Shown piece after piece: positions 23,750 to 36,524 of a stretch of 64,000 nucleotides of DNA. How positions within the stretch are numbered: the stretch's first letter is position 1; every line of letters starts with the position of its first letter. The DNA comes from Bacillaceae bacterium IKA-2 (GTDB lineage: Bacteria > Bacillota > Bacilli > Bacillales > Anaerobacillaceae): assembly GCA_031761875.1 (NCBI GenBank), contig CP134492.1:3844001-3908000 (forward strand). The letters are read 5' to 3'. The notes below the pieces were generated by a model. The model was not told the DNA's origin, did not search any database, and saw nothing but the letters and a program-made list of their open reading frames with translations. A program made the translations under genes and the position numbers.

Positions 23750-23962
23750 TTGGCTTACAATGTCGAAAGGTGCCTACTTCGTGAACAGCTTAGAAAAGTT
23801 AATATGACACAACAAGAACTCGCTAATCGTCTGGGTATCACAAAACAACAAGTAAATAAATATGTAAAAAAAGAGCACGTAATGACATTAAAAACCGCTA
23901 AAAATATAGCGGAAATTTTAAACTGTGACATAGACGACTTGTACGAGTGGGGATTGAAGTAG
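23750..23962 (+). CDS. XRE-family regulator (70 residues)
   Basis: A single HTH domain (LREQLRKVNMTQQELANRLGITKQQVNKYVKK) ending LNCDIDDLYEWGLK. It starts with TTG at 23750-23752, after AAAGGTACGGTG. It lies between the repressor and the integrase on the plus strand and may regulate the integrase. Confidence 0.72.
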   Translation: MAYNVERCLLREQLRKVNMTQQELANRLGITKQQVNKYVKKEHVMTLKTAKNIAEILNCDIDDLYEWGLK

Positions 23963-24162
23963 GTATAAGGGTAGATTTTATGTCTACTCTGCGACAAAAG
24001 TAACCAAGTTTGATTACTTAATGCCGATAACGGTGCTCATTTCCAATAACCAGTATCTGATTTAGAAAATTGCGTAATATTATTTTTTTTGATAAAATAC
24101 AAACAAGCGTTCTTATTTACTTATAATATCATTTTAGTATGGTTTAATAAATTAATCTATAC

Positions 24163-24236
24163 TTTCGACAAAAATACCTAAAAAATCCTACAAATTATTT
24201 TAAAAGTTGTCTTTTTTAAACAAATTTCGACAAAAA
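24163..24236. repeat. Direct repeat upstream of the integrase
   Basis: TTTCGACAAAAA occurs at 24163-24174 and again at 24225-24236. Placement just upstream of int is compatible with integrase arm sites or a regulator site. The surrounding 24000-24252 region is AT-rich and has no gene. Confidence 0.4.
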
Positions 24237-24252
24237 GAAAGAAGTGATAAAG

Positions 24253-25413
24253 ATGGCCACATTCAGAGAATTAAAAAGTGGTAAATGGCAAGCTCGAGTG
24301 TCGAGAGAAGGCCAGGAATTTAGCATAGGTACGTTTAGAACAAAAAAAGAAGCGAGGATTGAAGCTGGTAAGGTCGAAGAGCGAATTTATTATGGTCAAG
24401 CGCTCAATGATAGAAATATGTTATTTTTAGAAGTAGCAAATGAATGGCTGCATGAACATAAAAAATCCACGGTTAAAGAATCTACTTTTGAACAATTGGA
24501 AGTGATTGTTCGGATTCACATCCTACCCCCGTTTATTCATAAGCGCATTATGAGTATCAATCGGGCGGATATAAAACGCTGGCTTAAAAAATATGCTGAC
24601 AATACTCCTGGCGACATCAATTATTCGCATGGTTCACAGTTAAAATATTTATCTGTTTTAAAAAGTATTTTTCACTATGCCGTCCACGAGTTGGAGGTGC
24701 TGGAAAAAAACCCAGCTGATCGTTTACAAGTTCCAGTACAGGACAAGGTAAGCGTTAATAAAGATACGAAATACTATGGCCTAAGCGAATTAAACAAGTT
24801 ACTTGATTTCATGAAAACATATAACCACCAACGTTTTAAAAATTATCAAATTTATTATGTATTGATGTACTTTTTATCTCAAACAGGTCTGCGGATCAGT
24901 GAAGCTTTAGCACTAAAATGGACGGATGTTAACGGGGATAAATTGACAGTCGAAAGACAAACCAGTAGGGGGAATAACAACGAATTAAAGATCACAACCC
25001 TTAAAAACACATCATCATACAGAACGATCGGACTTAATGAGGACTTGGTACGTGAATTAAAAAAATTCAAACTAAAGCAAAATGAAATGATTTTAGGTGA
25101 TAAATCTTTTAGTAAAAATGGAGAGAGTATTATTTTTCAAAATTTTTTAGGGAACTATTTGACGCCTTCCACAGTACGTGACTCAATCAAGGATTATTGT
25201 CATAAAGCTGGAGTTGATTATAAAGGTACACATGGATTTAGGCACACGCACGCTGTCTTGCTAATAGAAGCCGGCGCAAGCATTAAGTATGTATCCAGTC
25301 GATTAGGTCACAAGACGATCAAAACAACGGCTGACACTTATCTGGATATCACAGATAAAATAGAAAAAGACGAACTAGAAAAGTTCGCCTCTTACACTAA
25401 AAGAAAATCCTGA
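24253..25413 (+). CDS. Prophage integrase (tyrosine recombinase)
   Basis: A protein of about 386 residues: an N-terminal AP2-like arm-binding domain (GKWQARVSREGQEFSIGTFRTKKEA), a SAM-like core-binding domain (about residues 60-165) and a complete catalytic domain (GLRISE, lysine in TLKNTSS, HGFRHT, LGHKTI, nucleophile in TYLDI). The ATG at 24253 is used; an in-frame GTG is at 24244. It lies at the prophage edge, 80 bases from the chromosomal sufB gene, so attachment is probably in that intergenic region. Confidence 0.9.
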   Translation: MATFRELKSGKWQARVSREGQEFSIGTFRTKKEARIEAGKVEERIYYGQALNDRNMLFLEVANEWLHEHKKSTVKESTFEQLEVIVRIHILPPFIHKRIMSINRADIKRWLKKYADNTPGDINYSHGSQLKYLSVLKSIFHYAVHELEVLEKNPADRLQVPVQDKVSVNKDTKYYGLSELNKLLDFMKTYNHQRFKNYQIYYVLMYFLSQTGLRISEALALKWTDVNGDKLTVERQTSRGNNNELKITTLKNTSSYRTIGLNEDLVRELKKFKLKQNEMILGDKSFSKNGESIIFQNFLGNYLTPSTVRDSIKDYCHKAGVDYKGTHGFRHTHAVLLIEAGASIKYVSSRLGHKTIKTTADTYLDITDKIEKDELEKFASYTKRKS

Positions 25414-25433
25414 TCGGCACGATATCGGCACGA
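25413..25433. repeat. Tandem 10-bp repeat at the integrase stop, likely arm sites
   Basis: ATCGGCACGA occurs at 25413-25422 and 25424-25433, directly after the integrase coding region. Paired short direct repeats between int and the crossover site are typical arm-type binding sites. Confidence 0.5.
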
Positions 25434-25457
25434 ATGTTTTTTCTTTCTTTTTAAATG

Positions 25458-25491
25458 CCTTATAAAGGCTGTTACATCAACGTTTATAAGG
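25458..25491. repeat. Inverted repeat between integrase and sufB (candidate att region)
   Basis: CCTTATAAA (25458-25466) and TTTATAAGG (25483-25491) are inverted around a 16-base loop, immediately downstream of sufB. It has no T-run on either side, so it is not a convincing terminator. The other prophage end is outside the window, so the att core cannot be confirmed. Confidence 0.4.
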
Positions 25492-25493
25492 TG

Positions 25494-26891
25494 TTAACCG
25501 ATACTACCTTCCATTTCGAACTTAATTAGTCGATTCATTTCTACTGCATATTCCATTGGTAATTCTTTTGTAAATGGCTCAATAAAGCCCATAACGATCA
25601 TTTCAGTTGCTTCTTGCATTGAAATCCCACGGCTCATCAAGTAGAACAATTGTTCTTCCGACACTTTCGATACGGTAGCTTCATGCTCTAACGTAATGTT
25701 ATTGTTAAGGATTTCATTGTACGGAATTGTATCTGAAGTTGACTCGTTATCCATAATTAATGTGTCACACTCAATTTTTGACATTGAGCCTTCAGATTTA
25801 CGACCGAAGTGACAGACACCACGATAGGTTACTTTTCCGCCGTGCTTTGAAATCGATTTAGAGATGATTGTTGATGAACAGTTTGGTGCCAAGTGTGTTA
25901 CTTTTGCTCCGGCATCCTGGTGCTGTCCTTTACCAGCGATCGCGATTGAAAGGATTGTTCCTTTTGCGCCTTCGCCTTTCATAATAACCGCTGGATATTT
26001 CATCGTCAGCTTCGAACCAATGTTACCATCAACCCATTCCATTGTTGCATTTTCATAGGCAACGGCACGTTTTGTCACTAAGTTGAAAATATTAGGTGCC
26101 CAGTTTTGGATTGTCGTGTAACGACAGTATGCATTTTTATTAACAACAATTTCGACTACGGCACTATGAAGTGAATTTGTTGAATACGTCGGCGCTGTAC
26201 AACCTTCAACGTAGTGAATTGAACTATCTTCATCAGCAATAATTAATGTACGCTCAAATTGACCCATATTTTCCGAGTTAATTCGGAAATATGCTTGAAG
26301 TGGCGTGTCACACTTTACTCCTTTTGGAACGTATATGAATGAGCCACCTGACCAAACTGCTGAGTTTAATGCTGCGAATTTATTGTCTGACGGCGGAATA
26401 ATTGTCGCAAAATATTTTCTGAAGATTTCCTCGTTTTCACGCATAGCAGAATCTGTATCTTTAAAGATAACCCCTAAATCCTGTAAGTCTTCTTGCATAT
26501 TGTGATAAACAACTTCAGATTCATATTGAGCTGATACCCCAGCTAAATACTTTTGCTCAGCTTCTGGAATTCCAAGTTTATCAAACGTATTTTTAATTTC
26601 TTCTGGAACTTCATCCCAAGACTTCTCTGATCTTTCTGACGGCTTTACGTAATACGTAATATCATCAAAAACTAAATCAGACATATCTCCGCCAAATGAT
26701 GGCATCGGCATTTTATAAAATTGCTCTAATGACTTTAAGCGGAATTTCAACATCCACTCAGGTTCATTTTTAATTTTCGAAATTTGCATAACAATTTCCT
26801 TTGTTAAGCCTTTTCCAGCACGGAAAATCGAGACGTCTTTATCCGAAAAACCGTATTGATATTCTCCTATTTCAGGCATTTTTTTCGCCAT
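25494..26891 (-). CDS. sufB: Fe-S cluster assembly protein SufB
   Basis: A 465-residue protein, full length. It shows the SufB signature blocks [51 protein letters not shown] and [14 protein letters not shown]. SufB is the scaffold subunit of the SufBCD complex, where the cluster is built from sulfur delivered by SufS-SufU. It is the last gene of sufCDSUB, separated from sufU by 122 bases. AGGAGGG precedes the ATG. Confidence 0.96.
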   Translation of the reverse strand: MAKKMPEIGEYQYGFSDKDVSIFRAGKGLTKEIVMQISKIKNEPEWMLKFRLKSLEQFYKMPMPSFGGDMSDLVFDDITYYVKPSERSEKSWDEVPEEIKNTFDKLGIPEAEQKYLAGVSAQYESEVVYHNMQEDLQDLGVIFKDTDSAMRENEEIFRKYFATIIPPSDNKFAALNSAVWSGGSFIYVPKGVKCDTPLQAYFRINSENMGQFERTLIIADEDSSIHYVEGCTAPTYSTNSLHSAVVEIVVNKNAYCRYTTIQNWAPNIFNLVTKRAVAYENATMEWVDGNIGSKLTMKYPAVIMKGEGAKGTILSIAIAGKGQHQDAGAKVTHLAPNCSSTIISKSISKHGGKVTYRGVCHFGRKSEGSMSKIECDTLIMDNESTSDTIPYNEILNNNITLEHEATVSKVSEEQLFYLMSRGISMQEATEMIVMGFIEPFTKELPMEYAVEMNRLIKFEMEGSIG

Positions 26892-27013
26892 GAGAAACCC
26901 TCCTTTTTTTTACCTCAACCTTAATCTTAACTTTCGAGCAGTTAACGTAAAGGTCTGCTTACTACAAACGCAAGATGAATGAGTGGCTTGGATTTTACTT
27001 CAATATTTAATCC

Positions 27014-29953
<2,940 letters not shown>

Positions 29954-29976
29954 ACTTATCCCTCCTAGATTACCAA

Positions 29977-30762
29977 TTATGCTTTCATGCCTACTGGCTC
30001 GTCTTCAATTCCTAATTCTGCTTTAATCCAATCATAGCCATCTTTTTCAAGACGCTTCGCTAATTCAGGACCACCAGATTTAACGATTTTACCTTGCATA
30101 ATGACGTGAACTTTATCAGGTGTAATGTAATTTAAAAGTCTTTGGTAGTGAGTGATGATTAAGCAACCAAAGTCCGGACTGCGCATTTCGTTAATGCCCT
30201 TCGCTACTACTTTTAGAGCATCAATATCTAGACCTGAGTCAATTTCATCTAAAACAGCTATTTTTGGTTCTGTCATTAACAGTTGTAGAATCTCGTTACG
30301 CTTTTTCTCTCCACCTGAGAAGCCTTCATTTAAGTAACGCTGTGAATACTTTTCATCCATCTCTAAAACCTTCATTTTTTCATCCATCTGACGAATAAAC
30401 TTCATTAATGAAATTTCCTGACCTTCTTCACGCTTTGCGTTAATAGCTGAACGTAAGAAGTCAGCAGTAGTAATTCCAGGAATCTCACTTGGGTACTGCA
30501 TTCCTAAGAAAAGTCCTTCACGTGCTCTTTCATCAACTTCCATTTCTAGCAGATCTTTTCCATTAAATAATACTTCACCGCTTGTTACTTCATATTTAGG
30601 ATGACCCATTAACGCCGCTGCAAGAGTTGATTTACCAGTTCCGTTTGGTCCCATTACCGCATGGATTTCGCCACCGTTTATTTCGATATTAAGTCCTTTT
30701 AAGATTTCTTTGCCTTCAATAGCAACATGAAGGTCCTTAACTGTTAATTTTGGTGCTGTCAT
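29977..30762 (-). CDS. sufC: SufC ATPase of the SufBCD complex
   Basis: A 261-residue ABC-type ATPase: Walker A GPNGTGKSTL, signature FSGGEKKRNE, Walker B AVLDEIDSGLD, H-loop ITHYQR. It powers structural change in SufB-SufD during cluster assembly. The ATG at 30760-30762 is used because the upstream TTG at 30777 would place the GGAGGG ribosome-binding site inside the gene. It is the first gene of the operon. Confidence 0.95.
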   Translation of the reverse strand: MTAPKLTVKDLHVAIEGKEILKGLNIEINGGEIHAVMGPNGTGKSTLAAALMGHPKYEVTSGEVLFNGKDLLEMEVDERAREGLFLGMQYPSEIPGITTADFLRSAINAKREEGQEISLMKFIRQMDEKMKVLEMDEKYSQRYLNEGFSGGEKKRNEILQLLMTEPKIAVLDEIDSGLDIDALKVVAKGINEMRSPDFGCLIITHYQRLLNYITPDKVHVIMQGKIVKSGGPELAKRLEKDGYDWIKAELGIEDEPVGMKA

Positions 30763-30909
30763 AATATTTCCCTCCAATAAACAATCTTTAGTTTGAGTCG
30801 AGTACTATGAATAACACAAACGCCTTGATAGCTTCGAAAATATTGAAGAAGCTAATGCGTGAGCTAGACACAAAAAATGTATTCGCATTCTCAATCTATT
30901 CTCATTCTA

Positions 30910-30938
30910 ATCTTATACTAAATAGAAAGTTGTTTCAA
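30910..30938 (-). promoter_or_regulatory. SigA-type promoter of the suf operon
   Basis: TTGAAA (minus strand, 30933-30938), a 17-base spacer and TAAGAT (30910-30915). TGAGAAT is repeated twice just downstream (30887-30893 and 30898-30904), overlapping the expected transcription start, as an operator would. The half-site resembles Fur-box halves (TGATAAT). The 5' leader to sufC would be about 140 bases. Confidence 0.6.
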
Positions 30939-31320
30939 GTGAAAAGATCTATTTTCTAAAACTTTTTATACATTTTTGTTTAGAAAGTCTTAAAATAGAT
31001 TTTTTCAGTAAAAAAATTCAGAAAATACGCGTTTTCACTTATTAGTTTGCGTATTCTAATTTAAAACATGTATTCATTTAGCTATTAATTTTTTTAAAAA
31101 AACACTCAACCAGCCATTCTCAATTAGCCTTCTACAACTAATAATCAATTATCAAGGTTTAATTGAGAAAAGTCCACCTATTTGAATGGTTTTTTAGAGG
31201 TTTACTTTGTAATGTTATCATTAACCAAAGTTGAAAGGTAATATATGTATTTTTATTCTCTATAATCAAAGAAAGCATGTTAGGACTTTCCCAACACACT
31301 TTCTAGCTAATATTTACATT
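30939..31320. other. AT-rich intergenic region upstream of the suf promoter
   Basis: No supported gene. AT-rich runs and short inverted repeats are present, without a clear terminator or a stable RNA fold that I can support by eye. Confidence 0.3.
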
Positions 31321-31512
31321 TTATTGTCTATGAATTTTTGACACCAAGCTAGACGTGATCTCTAAGCTTTTACGATGATCATTATCTCTTTGTTTTTCCA
31401 CCATCAATCGTTTATCTAGGTTTCGGTTATACTCAGCGTACCCGATTCCGTGACTCTGTTGCATTGCTTTTTCCATTTCATCCGTGTGATTAGTTTCAAT
31501 CCGATGAATAAT
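31321..31512 (-). CDS. Small hydrophilic protein, possibly starting at ATT
   Basis: The frame encodes IIHRIETNHTDEMEKAMQQ ... GIGYAEYNRNLDKRL ... and ends SLVSKIHRQ, a protein-like charged helical composition. The first ATG (31474-31476) has no ribosome-binding site. An ATT at 31510-31512 lies 7 bases after AAAGGG and would give a 63-residue product. ATT is a rare but known start (infC). The alternative is a decayed gene whose ATG mutated. Confidence 0.45.
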   Translation of the reverse strand: MIHRIETNHTDEMEKAMQQSHGIGYAEYNRNLDKRLMVEKQRDNDHRKSLEITSSLVSKIHRQ

Positions 31513-31796
31513 AAATCAACCCTTTCAAAATTAATTTTTATTTTTTCTACATTTTTAAGTTTACCACGCTAGGTTTTATGCCGCAAAGTCGCTCTGCCGT
31601 TAAATCATCTAACATTTAAGACTCAGCAGTTGTCACATTCTCTCACCATAATAATTACTTAAATAACTCCAAATACCTTAGATTTCCGGATAGTACCAAT
31701 ATTCAGACAAGTGAAAAACTTTGTTTTGTGCTTGCTTTAGGGATAGACAAGATAAGCGCAAGCATCTTGGTAACAGCGAGTATATTGGAGACTTAC

Positions 31797-31829
31797 AAAA
31801 AAAAGAGAAATAGCTTTATACTACTTCTC
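31797..31829 (-). terminator. Terminator of the AhpD-like gene
   Basis: A 9-bp stem (31805-31813 with 31821-31829, one G-U pair) is followed on the minus strand by eight T. It lies about 100 bases past the stop at 31924. Confidence 0.8.
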
Positions 31830-31923
31830 CTCTGTTGTTGTTCATAATGTTTGCTTGCTATTAAGGTAACTACAAAAAATAATTGATCTGTAAAAAAAGA
31901 TGGTCCAAGCTTTCTTACGCGAC

Positions 31924-32289
31924 CTAATTTGTCGTCTGACTAAATTCCTCTATACAATCTTGAACTAACGTAACGGCCTGACTCATTGCTGCTCCGCCCC
32001 CAAAAGCTCCAGTAACTCCAATTGCTTCTAAAATTTCCTCTTCAGAACAACCATGGTCTATACAACCTTTAGTATGATAGATCATACAATATTCATCTTG
32101 AGAATAGATGCTAATCCCCAGGGCAATTAGTTGTTTTTCTTTTTGACCTAACTTTCCTTCAGCAAAACAAGCTTCAGTAAAAGCATTATACTTACTAGCA
32201 ATATCCGGCATTTTCTCAGTAAAATGGCCTAACCCCATTTTATAATCATGAAGATCCATTTCTAAAGAATTCACATTCATTTCATCCAT
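31924..32289 (-). CDS. AhpD-like carboxymuconolactone decarboxylase family protein
   Basis: A 121-residue protein with the AhpD-type redox motif [12 protein letters not shown] (Cys68, His72, Cys76) and CMD-fold helices. AhpD-type proteins pass electrons or protons through the cysteine pair in peroxide detoxification. GGGAG precedes the ATG. It stands alone, with its own terminator. Confidence 0.82.
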   Translation of the reverse strand: MDEMNVNSLEMDLHDYKMGLGHFTEKMPDIASKYNAFTEACFAEGKLGQKEKQLIALGISIYSQDEYCMIYHTKGCIDHGCSEEEILEAIGVTGAFGGGAAMSQAVTLVQDCIEEFSQTTN

Positions 32290-32521
32290 TTAATATCAGC
32301 TCCCTTCATTTAATACACACATTACTAGTATGAGTATCATTGAAAGGAATTATCAATTTTATAATGGTGTCTGCCACCATTTCGCTCGATTGAGTTTAGA
32401 TTGTGAAATTTAAAGGTTGTAATTACTACTGACACCTATGCGTATGCGAACGAAAAAAAGAAGCCCGCATATGATTACGCCAACTTCCTTAGGTGTACCT
32501 TATTAACACCGTCGTCCTCTT

Positions 32522-33106
32522 TTATGGCCTTAATCCTCTTGCAAACACTTTTACACTACTTTTAATGAATGATTCTACTGGTACTGGCGCAAACTTTTTC
32601 ACTGAAATAAATTGGGCTGAAAAGTAACCTAAGTTCATCGTCATAAAGCTTAAAACTGTAGGTTCGAGTTCTATATCAACGCTAACTTTTCCTCTTGCTT
32701 TCATCTCTATTAAATAATCGACAAGAAAACCCTTCAATAACCTCGGGTTAGCTGTAAGTCGCTCAGAAATTTCATCATGTATTCCACTCTCTTTATAGGC
32801 TAGAAGGACAATTTTTCTATTTTCATTCATAAAAGTTTGATATGTTTCACTTACATTTGCAAGATCTACTTCAAGATCATATGTCAAAGTATTATCCACA
32901 AATATCTTTTTGGATCGAAAGGAAGATGTGTACTTTTCAATAAGGTTATCCAAAATTTCCTGCTTAGACTTAAACTTTCTAAACACTGTCATTTCAGATA
33001 CACCTGCTAGTTGGGCAATTTCCTTCGTTGTTGCTGCAGAGTAACCTTTCAAACTCATAAGATCAATTGCCGCTGCTAAAATATTATCTCGTGTTTCTTG
33101 AGGCAT
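32522..33106 (-). CDS. TetR-family transcriptional regulator
   Basis: A 194-residue protein with a TetR HTH at residues 5-50 (ILAAAIDLMSLKGYSAATTKEIAQLAGVSEMTVFRKFKSKQEIL) and an all-helical ligand domain. It lies 116 bases downstream of an MFS transporter on the same strand and may control it; the ligand is unknown. Confidence 0.88.
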   Translation of the reverse strand: MPQETRDNILAAAIDLMSLKGYSAATTKEIAQLAGVSEMTVFRKFKSKQEILDNLIEKYTSSFRSKKIFVDNTLTYDLEVDLANVSETYQTFMNENRKIVLLAYKESGIHDEISERLTANPRLLKGFLVDYLIEMKARGKVSVDIELEPTVLSFMTMNLGYFSAQFISVKKFAPVPVESFIKSSVKVFARGLRP

Positions 33107-33222
33107 TGCAATCGCCCCCCCATTTCAAAGGATTTACTTTACTCTTACACTAAAAGTAACATAAATCCCTCAAGAAAACTGTGTCTATAATGAGTCGTTT
33201 ATTGGGGGTAACAGAAAGAATT

Positions 33223-34509
33223 TTATCCCGCTGGTTTTGTCGTTACCGACACTTCTTCCATCCTTTGTTTATCAATGTTTCTAAAAATAAGAAAGAAGTA
33301 AACTGAAGCAATTACATATAATCCGCCTGTGATTGAAAAAACGATTGCATAACCATAATAAGCACCGTAAATCATCACAATACCTGTAGAGACTGGACCC
33401 ATTACTGCCCACCCTAAACTAAATACCATTTGACCTACTGAATTTGCTAGACCTTTCATTGAATCATCAACACTTCGCATCATTAGCGACATTTGGATTG
33501 GATTCCCAGCATTCATTAATGCTTGTCGGAATAAAAAACCTAGTACAGCTAAAGTTAAATTTTCTGTAAAGGCAGTAAGTAGTAAAAATGGAATTGATGC
33601 AAGTTGTAAAAACACTACCGCTCGAACCTCGCCAACACGTGCTACTACACTTGGACCGATCAGTAATGCCACTGCTGTCATTGCTTGCCCCAACGATAAA
33701 ATAACTCCAACTAAGGAATTACTCACTTCAAAACGATCAGAAAAATAAAGATTTAAATACGGAATGACCAATCCAGAGCCAAACCCAATAATAATTTGGG
33801 CAACAGCAAAGAGTAAGATAATTTTCACAGCTTTTTTATTTGTTTTGATGAGTTTGAAATATGATTTCCGTTCTTTTACCTGTTTAGCTGTTTTCTTGTG
33901 TTCATGAATTTTTGCTAAAGGTATGACTGATGCAAAGAAAAATGCTGCGCCAATTAAAAGGGTTATCCGAATACTCGTAACTGGGTCTAAAGAAAAGGCC
34001 ATTTGAAAAAAGTCACTAAGCCCTCCACCTAATAAATTACCAACTACATTCGCCACCATCATGATCGCAAAGTTAAAGCTAAATAAGTGAACCCTTTGCT
34101 TCTCATTCGAGTTTTCAGCTAGAAGTGGTATTGTTGAAACCATGATAAAAGCCATAAAAAGTCCGCTTAAAAAAGCCGCTGTTAAAAGTAGCGATTCGTC
34201 AATAAAAATAGACCTTGCAAACAATGTTAGTGCGAAAAGGATTGCTCCCCCGAATATGATTTTCTTTCTTCCTACACGGTCACTAATTATACCGGCTGGC
34301 AAAAGCATCACCGCTTGAGCTGTGGCCGTCATTGCAATTATCTTGCCGTTTACTTGATCATCAAAACCAAGCTCACGAATGTAATAATTATAGATGATCA
34401 TAAAAATACCCATACCGATATGTCCGAAGATTGATGAAAGTAAAAAAAGTCGCACATTCTTGTTATATCCTTTAAGTTGGGTGGACCAATCTCCAATAAA
34501 TTTCCCCAC
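33223..34509 (-). CDS. MFS transporter
   Basis: A 428-residue protein with 12 predicted hydrophobic segments and the MFS signature after helix 2 (GIISDRVGRKKIIFGG). It starts with GTG at 34507-34509, preceded by GAGAGGAAG. The likely role is drug or metabolite efflux, given the adjacent TetR regulator; the substrate cannot be read from the sequence. Confidence 0.88.
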   Translation of the reverse strand: MGKFIGDWSTQLKGYNKNVRLFLLSSIFGHIGMGIFMIIYNYYIRELGFDDQVNGKIIAMTATAQAVMLLPAGIISDRVGRKKIIFGGAILFALTLFARSIFIDESLLLTAAFLSGLFMAFIMVSTIPLLAENSNEKQRVHLFSFNFAIMMVANVVGNLLGGGLSDFFQMAFSLDPVTSIRITLLIGAAFFFASVIPLAKIHEHKKTAKQVKERKSYFKLIKTNKKAVKIILLFAVAQIIIGFGSGLVIPYLNLYFSDRFEVSNSLVGVILSLGQAMTAVALLIGPSVVARVGEVRAVVFLQLASIPFLLLTAFTENLTLAVLGFLFRQALMNAGNPIQMSLMMRSVDDSMKGLANSVGQMVFSLGWAVMGPVSTGIVMIYGAYYGYAIVFSITGGLYVIASVYFFLIFRNIDKQRMEEVSVTTKPAG

Positions 34510-34759
34510 GTGGTCGACTTCCTCTCAACATATATTTCGTCTCTCTAAATATAATAATCGATCGTCTCTGAATTTGAAAGAGTTTTTCATTAATATTTTC
34601 AGGAATGAATGAATTTCATAACACCATTACATTAGCCACCTCAAATTACCTAGTGGCGTTGACTCTGCATAATAAAATTCCTTCGACTTTCTCGCCAATA
34701 AATTCCTTAAAAAATTTCCTTTGGATTGGGTAACCTACTATTTAGAGGAGGTAAATGCG

Positions 34760-34996
34760 ATGGAAAAGAAAACCGATATAACAGCTAAAGTTCAAGCTAA
34801 GTTTGATGAAGCAAGTAAAATGAGTCTTTTTCTTGATGAAAAAAAAGTTGGCCAAATCATAATGACCAATCAAGGAAACAGTTACGAAATGGCTGAAGGC
34901 TTTGAATTTGAAAATGATAAAATTTTTAAAAAAGATGATGACAGAATTAATTATCCAGAAAAATATGTAGAAAACTGCGATATGGGTTGGTGTTAA
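34760..34996 (+). CDS. DUF2553-like protein (YusG-type)
   Basis: A 78-residue acidic protein (DITAKVQAKFDEASKMSLFLDEKKVGQI ...) next to gcvH, where B. subtilis has yusG (DUF2553). Assignment rests on size, position and general pattern. GAGGAGGT stands 8 bases before the ATG at 34760; the frame is open from 34721. Confidence 0.6.
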   Translation: MEKKTDITAKVQAKFDEASKMSLFLDEKKVGQIIMTNQGNSYEMAEGFEFENDKIFKKDDDRINYPEKYVENCDMGWC

Positions 34997-35012
34997 GAAA
35001 AAATATTTAGCC

Positions 35013-35049
35013 AAAAAAAAAAGCTCTCGCCATATACTCGGCGAGAGCT
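35013..35049 (-). terminator. Terminator of gcvH
   Basis: A perfect 10-bp GC-rich stem (AGCTCTCGCC at 35022-35031 with 35040-35049) is followed on the minus strand by nine T. On the plus strand it could also slow transcripts of the DUF2553-like gene. Confidence 0.9.
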
Positions 35050-35054
35050 TAATA

Positions 35055-35438
35055 TTAATCTTCTTTTGTCATTTTCTCATATTGCTCGGCAGTCATTAAT
35101 TTATCAAGTTCTGAAGCATCACTTGGCTCGACAATAATCATCCAAGCTTTCTCATATGGAGATTCGTTTACAAATTCAGGTGAATCATCTAGATCTTCGT
35201 TAATTGCAACTACTTTACCGCTAATTGGTGCGTATAGTTCTGAGACTGTTTTTACTGATTCGACACTACCAAAAGGCTCATCAGCCTGAATATCATCGCC
35301 AACTTCTGGTAGTTCTACAAATACGATATCTCCTAACTCTGCTTGTGCAAAATCTGTAATTCCAATACGGACTTGATTTCCTTCTGTTTTTACCCACTCG
35401 TGTTCCTCAGAATACTTAAATTCTTTTGGTAAATTCAT
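35055..35438 (-). CDS. gcvH: Glycine cleavage system H protein
   Basis: A 127-residue protein, full length. The lipoyl-accepting Lys63 lies in [10 protein letters not shown]. GcvH shuttles the aminomethyl group among the P, T and L proteins of glycine cleavage and also serves as the lipoyl relay in Bacilli. GGAGGGATAAGAA precedes the ATG. The neighbouring gene order matches the B. subtilis yus region. Confidence 0.96.
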   Translation of the reverse strand: MNLPKEFKYSEEHEWVKTEGNQVRIGITDFAQAELGDIVFVELPEVGDDIQADEPFGSVESVKTVSELYAPISGKVVAINEDLDDSPEFVNESPYEKAWMIIVEPSDASELDKLMTAEQYEKMTKED

Positions 35439-35564
35439 TTCTTATCCCTCCAAGGCATAGTTTATTAAAATATAAAAGTAGATACTTGTTTCAGAAAAAC
35501 TTTCCAATTTATATTATATCAAAAAAAGTTTGCTGTTTCGAATATCAGCATTCAAAATCCTAGA

Positions 35565-35921
35565 CTATTTCCAAGTTTCTTCGAACAGCTCTTCTTTAAA
35601 ACCCACTGTTACTGTTTCCCCGTTAGTTACGATTGGTCGTTTTAACAACATACCATCAGAACCTAAAAGCTCCAACAATTCTTCCTCAGAAGCTATTTTA
35701 ATCTTATCCTTCATTCCTAGTTCACGATATCGTCCGCCACTAGTATTGAAAAATTTCTTTAAATCTAAATTACTTTTTTGATAAAGACTTTTCACCTCAT
35801 CCTTTGATGGTGGGGTTTCAACAATATGTACTTCTTCAAAAGAGATATCATTTTTTTCTAGCCACTTTTTTGCATTCCTGCATGTTCCACATTTCGGGTA
35901 TGAGTAAATTTTCAATGCCAT
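35565..35921 (-). CDS. yusI: ArsC/Spx-family protein (YusI-like)
   Basis: A 118-residue thioredoxin-fold protein with Cys11-Gly-Thr-Cys14 and the conserved LLKRPIV block. It belongs to the ArsC/Spx/MgsR family. The position between gcvH and the fad operon points to YusI, whose function is not established. GGAGGGAG precedes the ATG. Confidence 0.85.
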   Translation of the reverse strand: MALKIYSYPKCGTCRNAKKWLEKNDISFEEVHIVETPPSKDEVKSLYQKSNLDLKKFFNTSGGRYRELGMKDKIKIASEEELLELLGSDGMLLKRPIVTNGETVTVGFKEELFEETWK

Positions 35922-36263
35922 ATTTTTATGTCTCCCTCCATTTATTATTGAGCTGTTTAATAAACATCAAAATCGATCATCAATTTCGAGTATCGATTTT
36001 TCGAAGCTTTTAAAAGACAGTTCAAAAATGAAGATAATCAGAGCCGAGAAGATCCTGGCCGCGAGCAGCAGTATGTATGCATTCAATACATGAGCAAGGC
36101 TACTAACTTGCAATAGCCTTGCTACCTTGCTACGAGTAATCGCAGGAGCAGCTCTCCATAGAAGTGAGCCAACGATGAGATTCGACTACGGTGATTACCG
36201 AACGTTTTGAATATCCTCTAAAAGAAAACAGGTACCTTTATCATACTATGATTTTAACCCATT
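35922..36263. other. GC-richer non-coding stretch with a hairpin
   Basis: No gene is supported. GCAAGGCTA (36094-36102) and TAGCCTTGC (36114-36122) form a 9-bp hairpin. The 36050-36200 part is more GC-rich than the surroundings and looks like an intergenic repeat remnant. Confidence 0.3.
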
Positions 36264-36434
36264 TCATACATCTTCTACTCGCTGCTCGTTTATATCCTCT
36301 TCGATTAAGCCACTTTCCCAAACTTCTTGAATACCTTTTTGAACCTCTTTGTTAATACCGTCAAATTCTTTCGGAAATTCATCTACGCCCTTTATTGTTC
36401 CGTCTTTTAAAAATTCACTTTCTGGCTTTTTCAT
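36264..36434 (-). CDS. Small acidic protein (56 residues)
   Basis: The frame reads MKKPESEFLKDGTIKGVDEF ... VWESGLIEEDINEQRVEDV. AGGGGTG lies 7 bases before the ATG at 36432-36434. It is strongly acidic and soluble. No family is recognised, but codon pattern and ribosome-binding site support a real gene. Confidence 0.6.
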   Translation of the reverse strand: MKKPESEFLKDGTIKGVDEFPKEFDGINKEVQKGIQEVWESGLIEEDINEQRVEDV

Positions 36435-36524
36435 TAAAAAACACCCCTATGCTAATTTTTGATTACTCTTATTTATTATTCGAAAAAGAGCTTCTGAACA
36501 TACAAATAATCGTGAATTGATATT

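Noticed and set aside
25458-25491. Inverted repeat as sufB terminator
   Set aside because: No T-run follows on the minus strand and the loop is long; a role in the att region is at least as likely.
25414-25493. tRNA gene as prophage attachment site
   Set aside because: No tRNA-like sequence is present next to the integrase.
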